Shown: positions 47,052 through 57,594 of the stretch, piece by piece
Numbering within the stretch: position 1 is the first letter of the stretch
Layout of the letters: each line of letters starts with the position of its first letter
Source of the DNA: Klebsiella sp. RIT-PI-d
GTDB lineage: Bacteria; Pseudomonadota; Gammaproteobacteria; Enterobacterales; Enterobacteriaceae
Assembly: GCF_001187865.1 (NCBI RefSeq)
Contig: NZ_LGIT01000009.1
Coordinates: 930,001-994,000, forward strand
Length of the DNA: 64,000 nucleotides
Direction of reading: 5' to 3'
Position numbers and translations under genes: made by a program
The notes under the pieces: generated by a model
What the model was told of the DNA's origin: nothing
Database searches by the model: none
The model's input: only the letters and a program-made list of their open reading frames with translations

Positions 47052-48188
47052 TCAGGCCATTTCCCCCAGGGCAATTCTTAATCGGTTCAGCCAGCCGCAC
47101 AACCCACTGCCTGCAAGCAGGTTAACCGCCTGTTCAACGGACAGCCCGTGCTCAATAAGAGGGGTAAAGTGAGCGGCACTGAAATGGTCGGGCGCGCGGG
47201 TAAGAAGCTGTACCGCCTGAATCACGGCGTGTCCGGCGGGGTGGTTATGTTCCCATGACCGTAACGTATCAAGTGACTGCGTGCGAATTTCCGCCAGGTC
47301 GTCGTTAGCATCAATTGCGGCATTAAAACAGTGGGCGCTACCGTTAATGCGCGCCCCAATGAGTGCCGTCAGGCCAGAAAACGGCGCAGGAGGAAGACGA
47401 GTAATCAGCCTGGCGGTGGCATCGAGCGTACGACAATCGTACACCAGAAGCGGTAACAATCCCTCAAGCGGCGACAGCGTCTGCCATTTTTCCAGAACGT
47501 CAGTCTGCTCTGCGCAAGTGTGATGTAATTCGATACCCTGAAGAATCAACCGCCATCGCGCATTCGGGGTGGCAAAATGCGTGGCCGGGGCATCATCCTG
47601 TACCGGCATACCCGGTAGCCAGCGAACAGGCTGGGCCAGCAGGGCCTGAAAAGTAGCGATTACCCGGGCCTGAAAGCCGACATAACCAATAATTTGAGTG
47701 ATTAATACGATGTCGTGTGTGGTCAGCCCCACTTGTTCCAGTTGCCGTACGGCTTGAGACGTTATGACGGATGGAGAGCTGGCAAGCTGTCGCGCATACT
47801 GGGTGATTTGTGCCAGCCGATGATTACTTTCACGAGAAGAATCGGGACCCGGAAGTGGCGCGAGGCGCGCTGCATAATGATTGCATAACCGCTGCACGCC
47901 ATACACCTGTGCAACGGTCAGCGCCGTGCTCAGACGATCGTACGGACTGAATGTGAGCAGACGGGTTAGCGCCACATGGTGCGGGAAAAAGAGGGCAGCA
48001 AGCTCTCTTGCCGGGGCAATCCAGGCGTCACAGGACGTCAGCAGCGGCTCGGGAAGGGATAATCCAAGCAGGAAGCGATCCTCAACGTGGGCCGCTTCCG
48101 GGACGAGCGGCAGGACGTCTGCCGGACAGGTACTGGACTGCGTCTCATGATACCAGTGGCTTTTGCCAGAAACGCGGCGTTGCTCCAT
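47052..48188 (-). CDS. yciW: CMD/AhpD-like peroxidase-family protein YciW
   Basis: 378-residue cytoplasmic protein related to carboxymuconolactone decarboxylase/AhpD-like proteins; in E. coli it is induced with the CysB sulfur regulon and is thought to help cysteine metabolism, but its reaction is unknown. Conserved blocks: GKSHWYHETQSS at the N-terminus, VEDRFLLGLSLPEPLL, FSPYDRLSTALTVAQVYGVQRLCNHYAARLAP-type region (shown in part: YDRLSTALTVAQVYGVQ) and GFQARVIATFQALL. The C-terminal 150 residues diverge more from E. coli, ending NRLRIALGEMA. It starts 8 codons downstream of a GC-rich leader and lies between rnb and fabI. Confidence 0.9.
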   Translation of the reverse strand: MEQRRVSGKSHWYHETQSSTCPADVLPLVPEAAHVEDRFLLGLSLPEPLLTSCDAWIAPARELAALFFPHHVALTRLLTFSPYDRLSTALTVAQVYGVQRLCNHYAARLAPLPGPDSSRESNHRLAQITQYARQLASSPSVITSQAVRQLEQVGLTTHDIVLITQIIGYVGFQARVIATFQALLAQPVRWLPGMPVQDDAPATHFATPNARWRLILQGIELHHTCAEQTDVLEKWQTLSPLEGLLPLLVYDCRTLDATARLITRLPPAPFSGLTALIGARINGSAHCFNAAIDANDDLAEIRTQSLDTLRSWEHNHPAGHAVIQAVQLLTRAPDHFSAAHFTPLIEHGLSVEQAVNLLAGSGLCGWLNRLRIALGEMA

Positions 48189-48332
48189 GGGCTTTCCTTG
48201 ATCTGAGGTGGCGACCCGCGCGTAAGCAGGCGCTGTGCAACGGATCGTTTAACCCTGATATCCTGGCGTAAGCGTGAGAAGGGATGAAAGAATGAAGGGT
48301 GATATTTAATAGCAAACAGGAATATAGGCGGG

Positions 48333-48363
48333 AAAATAACCCTCTTTACAGACGTAAAGAGGG
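48333..48363 (-). terminator. fabI terminator
   Basis: Minus strand CCCTCTTTAC-GTCT-GTAAAGAGGG followed by TTATTTT: a 10-base stem with U-run, 9 bases beyond the fabI stop. Confidence 0.88.
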
Positions 48364-48371
48364 CAAAAAAC

Positions 48372-49160
48372 TTATTTCAGTTCCAGCTCGTTCATTGCAG
48401 CGATGCTGAAGCCGCCGTCAACGTGAACCACTTCACCAGAGATACCGGCAGAGAGGTTAGAGCACAGGAACGCGGCAGAATTGCCCACATCTTCAATGGT
48501 CACCGTGCGGCGGATCGGGGTCACTGCTTCGCAATGCGCCAGCATTTTGCGGAAATCTTTAATGCCTGAAGCGGCCAGGGTGCGGATTGGGCCGGCAGAA
48601 ATGGCGTTAACACGTACCCCTTCCGGACCCATTGCATTCGCCATGTAGCGAACGTTGGCTTCCAGAGATGCTTTGGCCAGACCCATAACGTTATAGTTAG
48701 GAATGGCGCGCTCGGCACCCAGATAAGACAGGGTCAGCAGCGCAGAATCCGGGTTTAGCATTTCACGGCAGGCTTTTGCCAGCGCAACAAAGCTGTAGGC
48801 GCTGATGTCATGAGCAATTTTAAAGCCTTCACGGGTTACCGCGTTGACATAGTCGCCGTCCAGCTGATCGCCCGGCGCGAAACCGATGGAGTGAACAAAA
48901 CCATCGAATTTAGGCCAGCTTTTTGCCAGTTCGTCGAACAACGCGGTGATGCTTTCATCTTCAGCTACGTCACACGGCAGCACAATGCTGGAACCCAGGT
49001 CAGCGGCAAAACCTTCCACACGGCCTTTCAGTTTATCGTTCTGGTAGGTGAACGCCAGTTCAGCCCCTTCACGATGCATAGCCTGTGCGATACCGTAGGC
49101 AATGGAGAGTTTACTGGCGACGCCAGTGATCAGAATGCGCTTACCGGTAAGAAATCCCAT
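48372..49160 (-). CDS. fabI: enoyl-ACP reductase (NADH)
   Basis: 262-residue short-chain dehydrogenase-type enoyl-acyl-carrier-protein reductase, the last step of each fatty acid elongation cycle and the target of triclosan and isoniazid-like drugs; same length as E. coli. Cofactor loop: [18 protein letters not shown] (residues 11-28). [16 protein letters not shown] contains the glycine at which triclosan-resistance changes arise (unchanged here, Gly93). The active-site Tyr-x6-Lys is in [18 protein letters not shown]. It is transcribed alone and has a terminator; a palindrome lies about 100 bases upstream of its start. Confidence 0.98.
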   Translation of the reverse strand: MGFLTGKRILITGVASKLSIAYGIAQAMHREGAELAFTYQNDKLKGRVEGFAADLGSSIVLPCDVAEDESITALFDELAKSWPKFDGFVHSIGFAPGDQLDGDYVNAVTREGFKIAHDISAYSFVALAKACREMLNPDSALLTLSYLGAERAIPNYNVMGLAKASLEANVRYMANAMGPEGVRVNAISAGPIRTLAASGIKDFRKMLAHCEAVTPIRRTVTIEDVGNSAAFLCSNLSAGISGEVVHVDGGFSIAAMNELELK

Positions 49161-49261
49161 AGCGTTTTAATCCTTAATTTGAATAGATCTTATGTGCCTA
49201 AAATCAGGCGGTTTGTTGCTAAAATCAGCAATACGAAACCATAAACAGCCATTATAAGCTA

Positions 49262-49275
49262 CTCATCATGATGAG
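49262..49275. promoter_or_regulatory. palindrome in the fabI upstream region
   Basis: Perfect 14-base palindrome CTCATCATGATGAG, about 6 bases upstream of a minus-strand TATAAT box (49251-49256) that could be the fabI -10. It would cover the promoter spacer. An operator is possible; it does not match a site I know. Confidence 0.4.
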
Positions 49276-49362
49276 GCTATAGGCGCAGCAGTGGATAGAG
49301 CAGTGACAGTGTCACGGTTCTGTTCAGTCGTTTAAACGGTTACGTACAGATGTCGCCTGGCA

Positions 49363-50169
49363 TCAACGGTCTTTACGCCAGGCATCCGCCGTCAGCGCCT
49401 CACCAAAATGTCCGGCAATCAGACGTCGGGTAAGATCGTGTAGCGGGGCGGCAAGAACGTCGGCAGTGCTGCCACGCTCGACCACTTCCCCCTGATGCAT
49501 CACCAGAACCTGATCGCTGATATGTTTCATCATGCCTAAATGCTGAGTTACATAGATATAAGAGATACCCTGTTTTTCCTGTAACTCCAGCATCAGATTG
49601 ATGAGCTGAGAACGCATCGACATATCCAGCGAGGCCAATGCCTCGTCAGCAATAATCACTTTAGGGCGTAAAATCAGCGCACGCGCCAGCCCCAGACGCT
49701 GCTTTTGCCCGGGTGCCAGCATATGCGGATAATAACTAACGTGATCGGGCAGCAGGCCTACCATTCTCATGGTTTCAATAATTTGCCTGCGGCGCTCTTC
49801 AGGCTGTAAATCCGTATTAAGGCGCAGCGGAAAATCGAGGATCTGTGAAATACGCTGGCGCGGATTTAGCGACGTTGACGGGTCCTGAAAAATCATACGA
49901 ATACGCTGGCTGCGAAAAGAGTAGTCGCCATAGTGCAGGGGATGATCGTCGATTAACACTTCACCGGTAGTCGGTTCCACCATGCCCGCCAGCATTTTTG
50001 CCAGCGTCGACTTGCCGGAGCCATTCTCACCGATGATCGCCAGCGTCTGTTTCTCGCGCAGGGTGAAGCTCAATGGCTTTACCGCTGCCACCGTCTGGCG
50101 GTGAAACCAGCCGGTACGATAGCGAAAAACTTTACTTAAATTACGCACTTCCAGCAGGGTCTCGACCAT
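49363..50169 (-). CDS. sapF: Sap transporter ATP-binding protein SapF
   Basis: 268-residue ABC ATPase of the SapABCDF peptide transporter, which takes up antimicrobial peptides or (in E. coli) putrescine export has been ascribed to SapBCDF. Walker A is AIIGENGSGKSTLAKMLAG; Walker B is KVIIADEALASLDMS. The signature loop reads LAPGQKQRLGLARAL instead of the usual LSGGQ, as in other SapF proteins. It ends the operon; its ATG is one base after the sapD stop. Same direction as sapABCD. Confidence 0.95.
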   Translation of the reverse strand: MVETLLEVRNLSKVFRYRTGWFHRQTVAAVKPLSFTLREKQTLAIIGENGSGKSTLAKMLAGMVEPTTGEVLIDDHPLHYGDYSFRSQRIRMIFQDPSTSLNPRQRISQILDFPLRLNTDLQPEERRRQIIETMRMVGLLPDHVSYYPHMLAPGQKQRLGLARALILRPKVIIADEALASLDMSMRSQLINLMLELQEKQGISYIYVTQHLGMMKHISDQVLVMHQGEVVERGSTADVLAAPLHDLTRRLIAGHFGEALTADAWRKDR

Positions 50170-50170
50170 C

Positions 50171-51163
50171 TCACTCTCTCTCCATGTTCAGTGGGAAATG
50201 ACAGGCGTACAGATGGTTTTTAGCCCCTGTCAGACGAGGCGTTTCAATGCATTTACGCTGGGCATAAGGACAGCGTGGTCCCAGGCGACAACCCATCGGC
50301 AAATGTTCCAGCAGCGGGATTGCGCCGGGCATCGTATTAAGGCGGCTTTTATGCGGCATCGAACTGCCAAAATCCGGGATCGCACGGATAAGAGCCTGCG
50401 TATAGGGGTGATGAGGCGTCGCCACCAACTCTTCGCTCAGCGCGGTTTCGACGGTTTGTCCGCAGTACATAACGTTAATTTTATCCGCCCATTTACTCAG
50501 CATTTGTAGATCGTGACTGATGAGCAGAATAGTGGTGTTGTTATTCTGATTGAGGCGACTCAGCAGACGAAAAATTTGCGCTTGCGTGGTCGGCTCCATA
50601 GCATTGGTTGGTTCATCGGCAATGAGCAAACGCGGTTGATTCGCAAGGGCGATGGCGATCATCACTTTCTGGCATTCCCCCTCGGTAAGCTGATAAGGGA
50701 AGCTGCGCAGCACATCTTTGTGATCCCGGATACCGACCCGGTGCAGCAGTTCAATAGCGCGCTGCTTGCGCCAGCCGATGCGTTGCCACCAGCGACCTTT
50801 AAAGGTCCAGCGCGGGATATTCTGCATCAGCTGGTTGCCAATGCGCGCTGACGGATCAAGACAGGATTGCGGCTCCTGAAAAATCATCGACACATTATGA
50901 CCGACCAGTTTACGCCGTTCACGTACCGAAAGTCTCAGCAGGTCAATGTCATCAAAACGCATGCGGTCAGCGGTGATCCGCCAGTTATCTTTCGTCACCC
51001 CGCAGATAGCCTTGGCGATCAGACTTTTTCCGGAGCCGGATTCACCCACCAGTCCGCGGATCTCACCTTCGGCCAGCGTCATGCTAACGCGGTCTACGGC
51101 CTTCACCCATCCTTCACTGGTATTAAATTCAATGGTCAGATTGCGGATATCCAGTAACGGCAT
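50171..51163 (-). CDS. sapD: Sap transporter ATP-binding protein SapD
   Basis: 330-residue ABC ATPase, oligopeptide/dipeptide type, the second ATPase of the Sap system; in E. coli it also stimulates the Trk potassium transporter. Walker [20 protein letters not shown]. Walker [12 protein letters not shown]. The signature is degenerate ([15 protein letters not shown]), as in the E. coli protein. The C-terminal oligopeptide-transporter motif with cysteines ([19 protein letters not shown]) is typical. Its ATG shares one base with the sapC stop (TAATG), and sapF follows after one base. Confidence 0.96.
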   Translation of the reverse strand: MPLLDIRNLTIEFNTSEGWVKAVDRVSMTLAEGEIRGLVGESGSGKSLIAKAICGVTKDNWRITADRMRFDDIDLLRLSVRERRKLVGHNVSMIFQEPQSCLDPSARIGNQLMQNIPRWTFKGRWWQRIGWRKQRAIELLHRVGIRDHKDVLRSFPYQLTEGECQKVMIAIALANQPRLLIADEPTNAMEPTTQAQIFRLLSRLNQNNNTTILLISHDLQMLSKWADKINVMYCGQTVETALSEELVATPHHPYTQALIRAIPDFGSSMPHKSRLNTMPGAIPLLEHLPMGCRLGPRCPYAQRKCIETPRLTGAKNHLYACHFPLNMERE

Positions 51164-52053
51164 TACTCCACCCCCGCATTAATTGCCCGGCGCAGCCCGT
51201 CGCCCAGCAGGTTGATCAGCAATACGCTTATCATGATGGCTGCGCCCGGGAGCATTACCGTCCACGGTGCGACATAAATCAGCTCCAGCGCATCGCCGAG
51301 CATGGCGCCCCATTCCGGAGAGGGAAGTTGCGCGCCGAGGTCGAGAAAGCCCAGTGCTGCAATATCAAGGATTGCCATAGACAGCGCGCGGGTGATTTCG
51401 GTCACCATCCCGGCAGTAATGTTTGGCAATACGGCAAACCATAAGATATTTAGCGTGGTTGCTCCATCCAGCCGCGCGGCGACGACATACTCTTTTTCGA
51501 GTTCATCGTGAACCATGCTGTAGACCGAACGAACCATACGCGGCAGCAGCGCCAGCCAGACGGCAAACATGGCATGGGTCAGATGTGGACCGGCAAATGC
51601 AACCACGATAATCGCCAGCAGCAGCGACGGAATAGAAAGCAGGGTGTCGAGAATATGGTTCAGCGCGGCAGACCGCAGGCCGTGGGTGGCCCCGGCGACC
51701 ACGCCCAGCACCAGGCCACACAGCGTTGCCGCCAGCGTCACCGCAAACGCACCACCGACCGTAGGCGTTGCGCCACTAAGCAGTCGGCTCAGGACATCCC
51801 GGCCCAAATCGTCGGTACCGAGGAAAAATGACACCTCACCGTAGCGCGACCAGGAAGGCGGCAGCAGTTGATAGCCTAAGAATTGCTGATTAATCCCGTA
51901 TGGCGCGAACAGGCTGCCGAAGATGCATAGCAGCAACAGGATGCCACAACCGTAAAGGCCGATCATCGCGGTGGTATCGCCGTAGAATTTACGCCACGCG
52001 TTGCGCAGCGTTCCCGGCGGGCGTTTTTCGCTATAGACGCTATCGTAAGGCAT
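51163..52053 (-). CDS. sapC: Sap transporter permease SapC
   Basis: 296-residue inner-membrane permease of the oligopeptide-type ABC family. It has six membrane segments, including [21 protein letters not shown] near the N-terminus (in two parts). The family's cytoplasmic EAA loop that contacts the ATPase is in the segment [22 protein letters not shown]. It shows [17 protein letters not shown], the periplasmic loop of DppC/OppC-type permeases. It starts 14 bases inside the sapB 3' end. Matches E. coli SapC in length (296). Confidence 0.96.
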   Translation of the reverse strand: MPYDSVYSEKRPPGTLRNAWRKFYGDTTAMIGLYGCGILLLLCIFGSLFAPYGINQQFLGYQLLPPSWSRYGEVSFFLGTDDLGRDVLSRLLSGATPTVGGAFAVTLAATLCGLVLGVVAGATHGLRSAALNHILDTLLSIPSLLLAIIVVAFAGPHLTHAMFAVWLALLPRMVRSVYSMVHDELEKEYVVAARLDGATTLNILWFAVLPNITAGMVTEITRALSMAILDIAALGFLDLGAQLPSPEWGAMLGDALELIYVAPWTVMLPGAAIMISVLLINLLGDGLRRAINAGVE

Positions 52054-53005
52054 ACCATTCCTTATGTTTCAGAGGGTTAGCCATAGCACCCAAAATATCG
52101 GAAATCACATTAACAATAATCACCAGCGCGCCAATCACCATGACGCCGGCCGAGATCGCCGCATAGTCTTGCTGCCGGATTGCATTAATCATCCAGCGTC
52201 CGAGACCCGGCCAGCTAAAAACGACTTCAGTGATCATCGCCAGCGTCAGCATGGTCGAAAATTGCAGTCCGAGCCGTGGAATAACCGGCGGCAGAGCGTT
52301 ATGCAGCACATGACGCCAGAGGATCGTACGGCGTGAAACGCCACGGGTGGCGGCGGCTTTGATGTAATTCTGATCAAAAACATCAATCGTGCTGATGCGC
52401 ATCAAACGAATCACTTCCGTTGTCGGGGCTACCGCCAGCGTCAGAACCGGCAACACCATATGGCGCAGGGCGCTGATCATCATTTCATGCCGCCAGGGCG
52501 AATCAGAAAGCCAGGCATCAACCAGCGCGAATCCGGTAACCGTTTTGACCTCGTACAGCAGATCAAAACGCCCGGATACCGGCAGCCAGCCCAACGTCAG
52601 TGAGAAAAATAGCGTCAGCAGCAGTGCCAGCCAGAAAACCGGGATCGAGAAGCCCAGCAGCGCCAGCGCGCTAATGACATTATCTTGCCATTTATTTCGC
52701 ATGATCCCGGCCAGCATTCCAACCGGAATACCGATAAGCAGGGCAAACGAAAAAGCCAGGATACACAATTCCATAGTGGCCGGAAAAACCTCTTTCAGTT
52801 GCTCTGAGATCAGCTGACCATTAATGCTGGAAACGCCGAAATCCCAGTGCAGGACGCCGTTAAACCAGAACGTCCATGCGTTCCATAATGAGGCACCCTG
52901 GAGTGGCGCATGAGGCGTAAAATAGCTCAGGCTAAAGCCGATGAAGGTCAACAGGAATAGCGTAACCAGCAACAGCAGTACGCGGCGCAAGGTATAGATG
53001 ATCAT
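52040..53005 (-). CDS. sapB: Sap transporter permease SapB
   Basis: 321-residue inner-membrane permease of the DppB/OppB type, partner of SapC. The first membrane segment is at residues 7-28 ([21 protein letters not shown]). [17 protein letters not shown] is the periplasmic loop seen in this family, and the EAA region is at [21 protein letters not shown]. It is the same length as E. coli SapB. Its ATG overlaps the sapA stop by 4 bases (ATGA) and its end overlaps sapC, giving one tightly packed operon. Confidence 0.96.
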   Translation of the reverse strand: MIIYTLRRVLLLLVTLFLLTFIGFSLSYFTPHAPLQGASLWNAWTFWFNGVLHWDFGVSSINGQLISEQLKEVFPATMELCILAFSFALLIGIPVGMLAGIMRNKWQDNVISALALLGFSIPVFWLALLLTLFFSLTLGWLPVSGRFDLLYEVKTVTGFALVDAWLSDSPWRHEMMISALRHMVLPVLTLAVAPTTEVIRLMRISTIDVFDQNYIKAAATRGVSRRTILWRHVLHNALPPVIPRLGLQFSTMLTLAMITEVVFSWPGLGRWMINAIRQQDYAAISAGVMVIGALVIIVNVISDILGAMANPLKHKEWYALR

Positions 53006-54648
53006 GGTTTCTGCCCCTCGTCTTTTTCACGCGAGACGCCGGCAAAAGAGGCGTTACCAAACGGGCTGACGACCAGTCCTTTCATATCGTAACGGTACGC
53101 CTGTAAGCGTAGCGAAGACGCCAGAGGAAGAACCGGAAGTTCACGGGCAAGAATGCGCTGCGCTTCATCATACTCATCAATTCGTGCGGCAAGCTGTTGT
53201 GAAGACAGCGCTTTAAACAGCACGTTATCAAATTCCCGATTGCACCAGTGAGCAAAATTGGATTGTGAGCTGATGGCGGCGCAACTCAGCAGCGGACGGA
53301 AAAAACTGTCCGGATCGTTACTGTCGGTAGCCCATCCTGCCAGCGTCAGGTCATGATTCATGTCCATCAGCCGTGCTTCCTGGAAACGGCCTTCAACCGG
53401 CATAATCGTTACCTTGACGCCAATATGCGCCATATCTGCCTGAATTAATTCCGCCATTTTCAATGGACTGGGATTCCATGCCTGGGAGGAGGTCGGGACC
53501 CAAAGCTGGAGCGTAAGATCCTTAATACCCAGGGCGTCAAGCTGCTCACGAGCCTTCGCCGGATCGTATTCGGTGATTTTCGCTTCGTTATCATAAGCCC
53601 ATGAGGCGCGCGGCAAAATAGAGGCTGCGGTTTCTGCCGTGCCGTAATAAATCGACTGCATCAGACGTTCATTATTGATGGCCAGCGCCAGCGCATGGCG
53701 AACCGCCGGGTTATTCAGCGGTGCTTTGTTGGTGTTAAAGGCCAGATAGGCAATGTTCATACCTGGCCGCAGGGTTAAGCGCAGACGTGGATCGTCACGT
53801 AAGATGGAAAGTTGGCTGGCAGCAGGCCAGGCGAGGACATCGCATTCGCCGGTAAGCAGACGAGAAAGACGTCCGGTGCCCCCGGAACCAAGATCGACCA
53901 CCACCTGCGGCATCAGCGGTTCGCCGCGCCAGAAATGCGCATGACGCTGCAAACGAATGAACTGGCCGGAACGGTATTCGCTAAGCTGATAGGGTCCGGT
54001 TCCCACGGGCTGACGATCGATTAACTCCTGACGATCGGTTTTTGTCAGTTGTGCGGCATATTCTGCGGACATTATCGATGCATAATGGGTCGCCAGATGC
54101 CAGAGAAACGAGGCGTCCGGACGCGTCAGGCGAAACTCAACGGTATGATTATCCAGTTTACGCACGCTCTCAACCGTATCGGCAAACTGCAGGCTGTCGA
54201 AGTACGGAAAGCTGCTGCCATTCACATTGTGCCACGGGTGCTGGCGATTAAAGATGCGCTGAAAGGTAAAGACCACATCGTCAGCATTCAGCTTGCGAGT
54301 CGGTTCAAACCAGGCGGTATGTTGAAACGCGACGTTGTTACGCAAATAGAAACGGTAGGTCGCACCGTTATCCAGTACTTCCCAGCGCTCAGCGAGCTCG
54401 GGGACCAGACGATAGGTATAAGGATCGACCTCCAGCAAGCGGTCATAAAGCTGGTCCGCCAGCGTATCGACAATCAGGCCGCTCCCCGCTTTTTGCGGGT
54501 TAAAGGTGTTTACCTGTCCGTTCACACAATAGACAAAGCCGCTATCACGGATATCGGTAACAGGTGAGGCGGGCGGCACAGGAGCGGCATGAGCCAGGCC
54601 AAAAAACAGGCCGACTGCCGCGACCAAAGAGGAAAAAACCAGGCGCAT
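53002..54648 (-). CDS. sapA: periplasmic peptide-binding protein SapA
   Basis: 548-residue solute-binding protein of the oligopeptide/nickel family. It captures cationic antimicrobial peptides in the periplasm in Salmonella and Haemophilus; in E. coli the ligand is unclear. It has a cleavable signal peptide (residues 1-21, ending AHAAP). The binding-protein signature region is [47 protein letters not shown] is the next conserved block. It is the first gene of sapABCDF. In E. coli the puu cluster separates it from pspF; here only 111 bases lie between. Confidence 0.95.
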   Translation of the reverse strand: MRLVFSSLVAAVGLFFGLAHAAPVPPASPVTDIRDSGFVYCVNGQVNTFNPQKAGSGLIVDTLADQLYDRLLEVDPYTYRLVPELAERWEVLDNGATYRFYLRNNVAFQHTAWFEPTRKLNADDVVFTFQRIFNRQHPWHNVNGSSFPYFDSLQFADTVESVRKLDNHTVEFRLTRPDASFLWHLATHYASIMSAEYAAQLTKTDRQELIDRQPVGTGPYQLSEYRSGQFIRLQRHAHFWRGEPLMPQVVVDLGSGGTGRLSRLLTGECDVLAWPAASQLSILRDDPRLRLTLRPGMNIAYLAFNTNKAPLNNPAVRHALALAINNERLMQSIYYGTAETAASILPRASWAYDNEAKITEYDPAKAREQLDALGIKDLTLQLWVPTSSQAWNPSPLKMAELIQADMAHIGVKVTIMPVEGRFQEARLMDMNHDLTLAGWATDSNDPDSFFRPLLSCAAISSQSNFAHWCNREFDNVLFKALSSQQLAARIDEYDEAQRILARELPVLPLASSLRLQAYRYDMKGLVVSPFGNASFAGVSREKDEGQKP

Positions 54649-54759
54649 AATTTTCAGGGTTTTCAGATTCGATCTGCAAAGTGTATCGCACTTACGCCAG
54701 CGAGGTAAAAATGTCTGCAGGCAATTGCTGAAAATATCATCATTTTGGCTATTCCGCGC

Positions 54760-55731
54760 CTAGATCTGATGTTTTTTGAGCAATGCGCGGAGCTGATGGT
54801 AGGTCAGACCGAGTAATTCGGCGGCGCGCTTTTGATTAAACTTGCTCTGATGGAGGCTTTTTTGCACCAGATCCCGCTCCTGGTCGAGTTGATACTGGCG
54901 CAAATCCAGCGGCAGCGCCGGGAGGTCATTCGTCACCGGCTGCGGCTGCGCCGGGGCAGTCCGCGCAAAAGGATTCAGAATGATATTATCCAGCGGCGCG
55001 TCGATAGTTCCGTGACGGTAGACCGAGCGCTCAACCACATTTTTTAGTTCACGGATATTCCCCGGCCAGCCATAATCCTGCAACGTTTGAGTGGCACGGG
55101 GGGTAAACCCGGGAAACAGCGGCAGACCGATTTCACGACACATCTGTATAGCGAAGTGATCGGCCATCAGCATGATATCGCTCTCACGCTCGCGCAGTGG
55201 CGGAAGCTGTACGACGTCAAATGCCAGACGATCGAGCAGGTCGGCGCGAAATGTACCTTGCTCAACCATGGCAGGCAGATCCGCATTGGTGGCGCAGACC
55301 AGCCGTACGTTGACCTGCAACGGCTGGCTGCCGCCAACGCGCTCAAGTTCGCCATATTCAATCACCCGCAGCAGTTTTTCCTGCACCATCATTGGCGCGG
55401 TTGCCAGTTCATCGAGAAACAGCGTGCCGCCATCGGCACGCTCAAAACGTCCGGGATGCCGCTTCTGCGCGCCGGTAAAGGCTCCGGCCTCGTGACCAAA
55501 CAGCTCTGAGTCAAGAAGATTTTCATTGAGCGCCGCGCAGTTAAGCGACACAAACGGCCCCTGCCAGCGGGAAGAGAGATAGTGCAGGCGACTGGCAATA
55601 AGCTCTTTTCCGGTCCCGCGCTCACCAATGATAAGTACCGGTTTGGTCAGCGGCGCCAGACGTGAGACATGTTCCAGCACGTCAATAAAGCTGTTTGCCT
55701 CACCCAGCAACGTATCTTTGTATTCAGCCAT
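54760..55731 (-). CDS. pspF: sigma-54 activator of the phage shock operon
   Basis: 323-residue bacterial enhancer-binding protein (E. coli 325) that activates pspA and is held off by binding PspA. It lacks an N-terminal receiver domain. AAA+ domain from residue 1: Walker A GERGTGKELIASRLH, the GAFTGA loop that contacts sigma-54 in HEAGAFTGAQKRHPGRF, Walker B GGTLFLDEL, and the arginine finger region LPPLRERESDIM. The C-terminal Fis-type helix-turn-helix is NQKRAAELLGLTYHQLR. The frame can be extended to 55836, but ATG 55731 gives the E. coli N-terminus MAEYKD. It is divergent from pspA and probably autoregulated. Confidence 0.97.
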   Translation of the reverse strand: MAEYKDTLLGEANSFIDVLEHVSRLAPLTKPVLIIGERGTGKELIASRLHYLSSRWQGPFVSLNCAALNENLLDSELFGHEAGAFTGAQKRHPGRFERADGGTLFLDELATAPMMVQEKLLRVIEYGELERVGGSQPLQVNVRLVCATNADLPAMVEQGTFRADLLDRLAFDVVQLPPLRERESDIMLMADHFAIQMCREIGLPLFPGFTPRATQTLQDYGWPGNIRELKNVVERSVYRHGTIDAPLDNIILNPFARTAPAQPQPVTNDLPALPLDLRQYQLDQERDLVQKSLHQSKFNQKRAAELLGLTYHQLRALLKKHQI

Positions 55732-55830
55732 GATGAAATTGACCATTAAGTAGTGTGATTCACTGATAAACTTTATGGTAGCAACGCCTATAAAGCAAAT
55801 GATTAACGACAAATCAACAACATAAAAACA

Positions 55831-55846
55831 TGGCACGCCGTTTGCA
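55831..55846 (+). promoter_or_regulatory. sigma-54 promoter of pspA
   Basis: TGGCAC-GCCGT-TTGCA: a perfect -24/-12 sigma-54 element, 59 bases before the pspA ATG. PspF sites are expected just upstream, around 55745-55790. Confidence 0.93.
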
Positions 55847-55904
55847 AACCAGTATTCAGCAGGGCACTGCCCGATATAACAAACATCATTGTGAGGAATT
55901 AATT

Positions 55905-56573
55905 ATGGGTATCTTTTCTCGTTTCGCCGACATCGTGAATGCCAACATCAACTCACTGCTGGAAAAAGCGGAAGATCCGCAGAAACTGGTGCGCCTGATG
56001 ATTCAGGAAATGGAAGATACGCTGGTGGAAGTTCGCTCTACCTCCGCACGCTCGCTGGCAGAGAAAAAGCAGCTGACGCGTCGTATTGAGCAGGCCAGCG
56101 TGCAGCAGGCAGAGTGGCAGGATAAAGCTGAGCTGGCACTGCGTAAAGATAAAGACGATCTCGCCCGTGCCGCGCTCATTGAGAAACAAAAGTTAACCGA
56201 TCTGATTGCGATGCTGGAAGACGAATCGGTACTGGTTGATGAAACGCTAATCCGTATGAAAAAAGAGATTGGCGAGCTGGAAAATAAACTCAGTGAGACC
56301 CGTGCGCGTCAGCAGGCGTTGACTCTGCGTCATCAGGCAGCCAGCTCCTCGCGCGATGTGCGTCGTCAGCTCGACAGCGGTAAAATCGATCAGGCAATGG
56401 CCCGTTTCGAATCGTTTGAACGTCGTATCGATCATATGGAAGCAGAAGCGGAAAGCCACCAGTTCGGTAAAAAGAATACGCTCGACCAGCAATTTGCCGA
56501 TTTACAGGCGGATGATGAGATCGGCGAGCAGCTGGCGGCGTTAAAAGCCAGAATGAAGCAGGATAATCAATAA
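55905..56573 (+). CDS. pspA: phage shock protein A
   Basis: 222-residue peripheral inner-membrane protein of the PspA/IM30 family, which binds PspF in unstressed cells and, under membrane stress, forms membrane-stabilising ESCRT-III-like assemblies. The N-terminal amphipathic helix is [17 protein letters not shown]. Long coiled coils follow across the rest ([20 protein letters not shown], and 100-200). The length is the same as in E. coli. ATG 55905, behind GTGAGGAAT, replaces a longer frame open from 55830. It is the first gene of pspABCD. The gap to pspB is 113 bases and contains a weak inverted repeat GATACCC/GGGTATT. Confidence 0.98.
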   Translation: MGIFSRFADIVNANINSLLEKAEDPQKLVRLMIQEMEDTLVEVRSTSARSLAEKKQLTRRIEQASVQQAEWQDKAELALRKDKDDLARAALIEKQKLTDLIAMLEDESVLVDETLIRMKKEIGELENKLSETRARQQALTLRHQAASSSRDVRRQLDSGKIDQAMARFESFERRIDHMEAEAESHQFGKKNTLDQQFADLQADDEIGEQLAALKARMKQDNQ

Positions 56574-56686
56574 AAGACATATCCTGCGTGAGATACCCGA
56601 ATTTAGTTATAGGGTATTTCGGCCCATGACGTGTTTCACTGGCGGTGCCTGAGCGTACCGCCGCTCAAAAATTGTAAGGAGTACAC

Positions 56687-56911
56687 ATGAGCGCGCTTTT
56701 TCTTGCCATACCGCTGACCCTGTTCATTTTGTTTATTTTACCAGTCTGGCTGTGGCTGCATTACAACAATCGTTCCCGGAATGGCACGTTATCGACCAGT
56801 GAACAGCAGCACCTGGTACAGCTTAATGATGAAGCAAAAAGGATGCGGGAGCGTATTCAGGCCCTGGAATCTATCCTTGATGCTGAGCATCCGAACTGGA
56901 GGGACCGCTAA
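56687..56911 (+). CDS. pspB: phage shock protein B
   Basis: 74-residue inner-membrane protein with one N-terminal membrane segment (residues 3-26, LFLAIPLTLFILFILPVWLW) and a cytoplasmic coiled coil (EQQHLVQLNDEAKRMRERIQALE). In E. coli it acts with PspC to sense envelope stress and release PspF from PspA. Same length as E. coli PspB. AAGGAG precedes the ATG. Its stop shares one base with the pspC start, so the two sensors are translated together. Confidence 0.96.
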   Translation: MSALFLAIPLTLFILFILPVWLWLHYNNRSRNGTLSTSEQQHLVQLNDEAKRMRERIQALESILDAEHPNWRDR

Positions 56912-57270
56912 TGGCCGCGATTGATTTAAACAAAAAGCTGTACCGCATCCCACAGCAGGGAATGGTCAAAGGTATTTGTGCCGGGATCGCGCACTATTTT
57001 GATGTACCTGTGAAGCTGGTCCGGCTGATTACCGTGCTGGCAATGATTTTCGGCCTGTTCTTCTTTGTGGTCGTTGCCTACATTATTATGGCTTTTTTAC
57101 TGGATCCGCTACCGGATGCCGAGTTAGACGGCGAACGCATACCGGGCAGTAGTGAGCTATTATTGATGGTAGATAATGAACTGGCTGCCGGAGAAAAAAG
57201 GCTACGTGAAATGGAACGGTATGTTACCTCCGATGCGTTTTCACTGCATAGCCGGTTTCGTCAGCTTTGA
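56911..57270 (+). CDS. pspC: phage shock protein C
   Basis: 119-residue membrane sensor of the PspC family (also the founder of the PspC domain). The N-terminal domain [26 protein letters not shown] (in parts) is followed by a membrane segment [26 protein letters not shown] (about residues 38-64, in overlap). The C-terminal part is charged. Same length as in E. coli. It starts at the last base of the pspB stop and ends 23 bases before pspD. With PspB it relays the stress signal to PspA. Confidence 0.96.
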   Translation: MAAIDLNKKLYRIPQQGMVKGICAGIAHYFDVPVKLVRLITVLAMIFGLFFFVVVAYIIMAFLLDPLPDAELDGERIPGSSELLLMVDNELAAGEKRLREMERYVTSDAFSLHSRFRQL

Positions 57271-57293
57271 TCAATCGTCGACAGGAGCCAGAT

Positions 57294-57530
57294 ATGAATA
57301 CGAAGTGGCAGAAAGCTGGCACCCGGGTTAAACCCGGCCTGAAAATCGCCGGCAAGCTGGTGCTGTTAACCGCGCTGCGTTACGGGCCGGCTGGCGTTGC
57401 AGGCTGGGCGGTTAAGTCCGTTGCGCGACGCCCGCTGAAAATGCTGCTGGCTTTTGCGCTGGAACCGCTGCTTAAGCGTGCGGCCAATAGTGTTTCCCGT
57501 CGCTATGCTAAACGTCAGACCCCGCGGTGA
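57294..57530 (+). CDS. pspD: phage shock protein D
   Basis: 78-residue small membrane-associated protein, a little longer than E. coli PspD (73). The start [21 protein letters not shown] is behind ACAGGAG at 57294; the frame is open further up. The block [20 protein letters not shown] is a moderately hydrophobic segment, with a basic C-terminus ([10 protein letters not shown]). Function poorly known. It is the last psp gene here, because no pspE follows; the terminator starts within its final codons. Confidence 0.92.
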   Translation: MNTKWQKAGTRVKPGLKIAGKLVLLTALRYGPAGVAGWAVKSVARRPLKMLLAFALEPLLKRAANSVSRRYAKRQTPR

Positions 57531-57556
57531 CCGTTATGGTCACCGCAACTTTTTTT
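57524..57556 (+). terminator. psp operon terminator
   Basis: GCGGTGACC-GTTAT-GGTCACCGC followed by AAC and seven T. The left arm covers the pspD stop codon. Confidence 0.92.
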
Positions 57557-57594
57557 ACCTTCCGGTCTGCCCCAGTCAGCCTACCTTAACTGTA

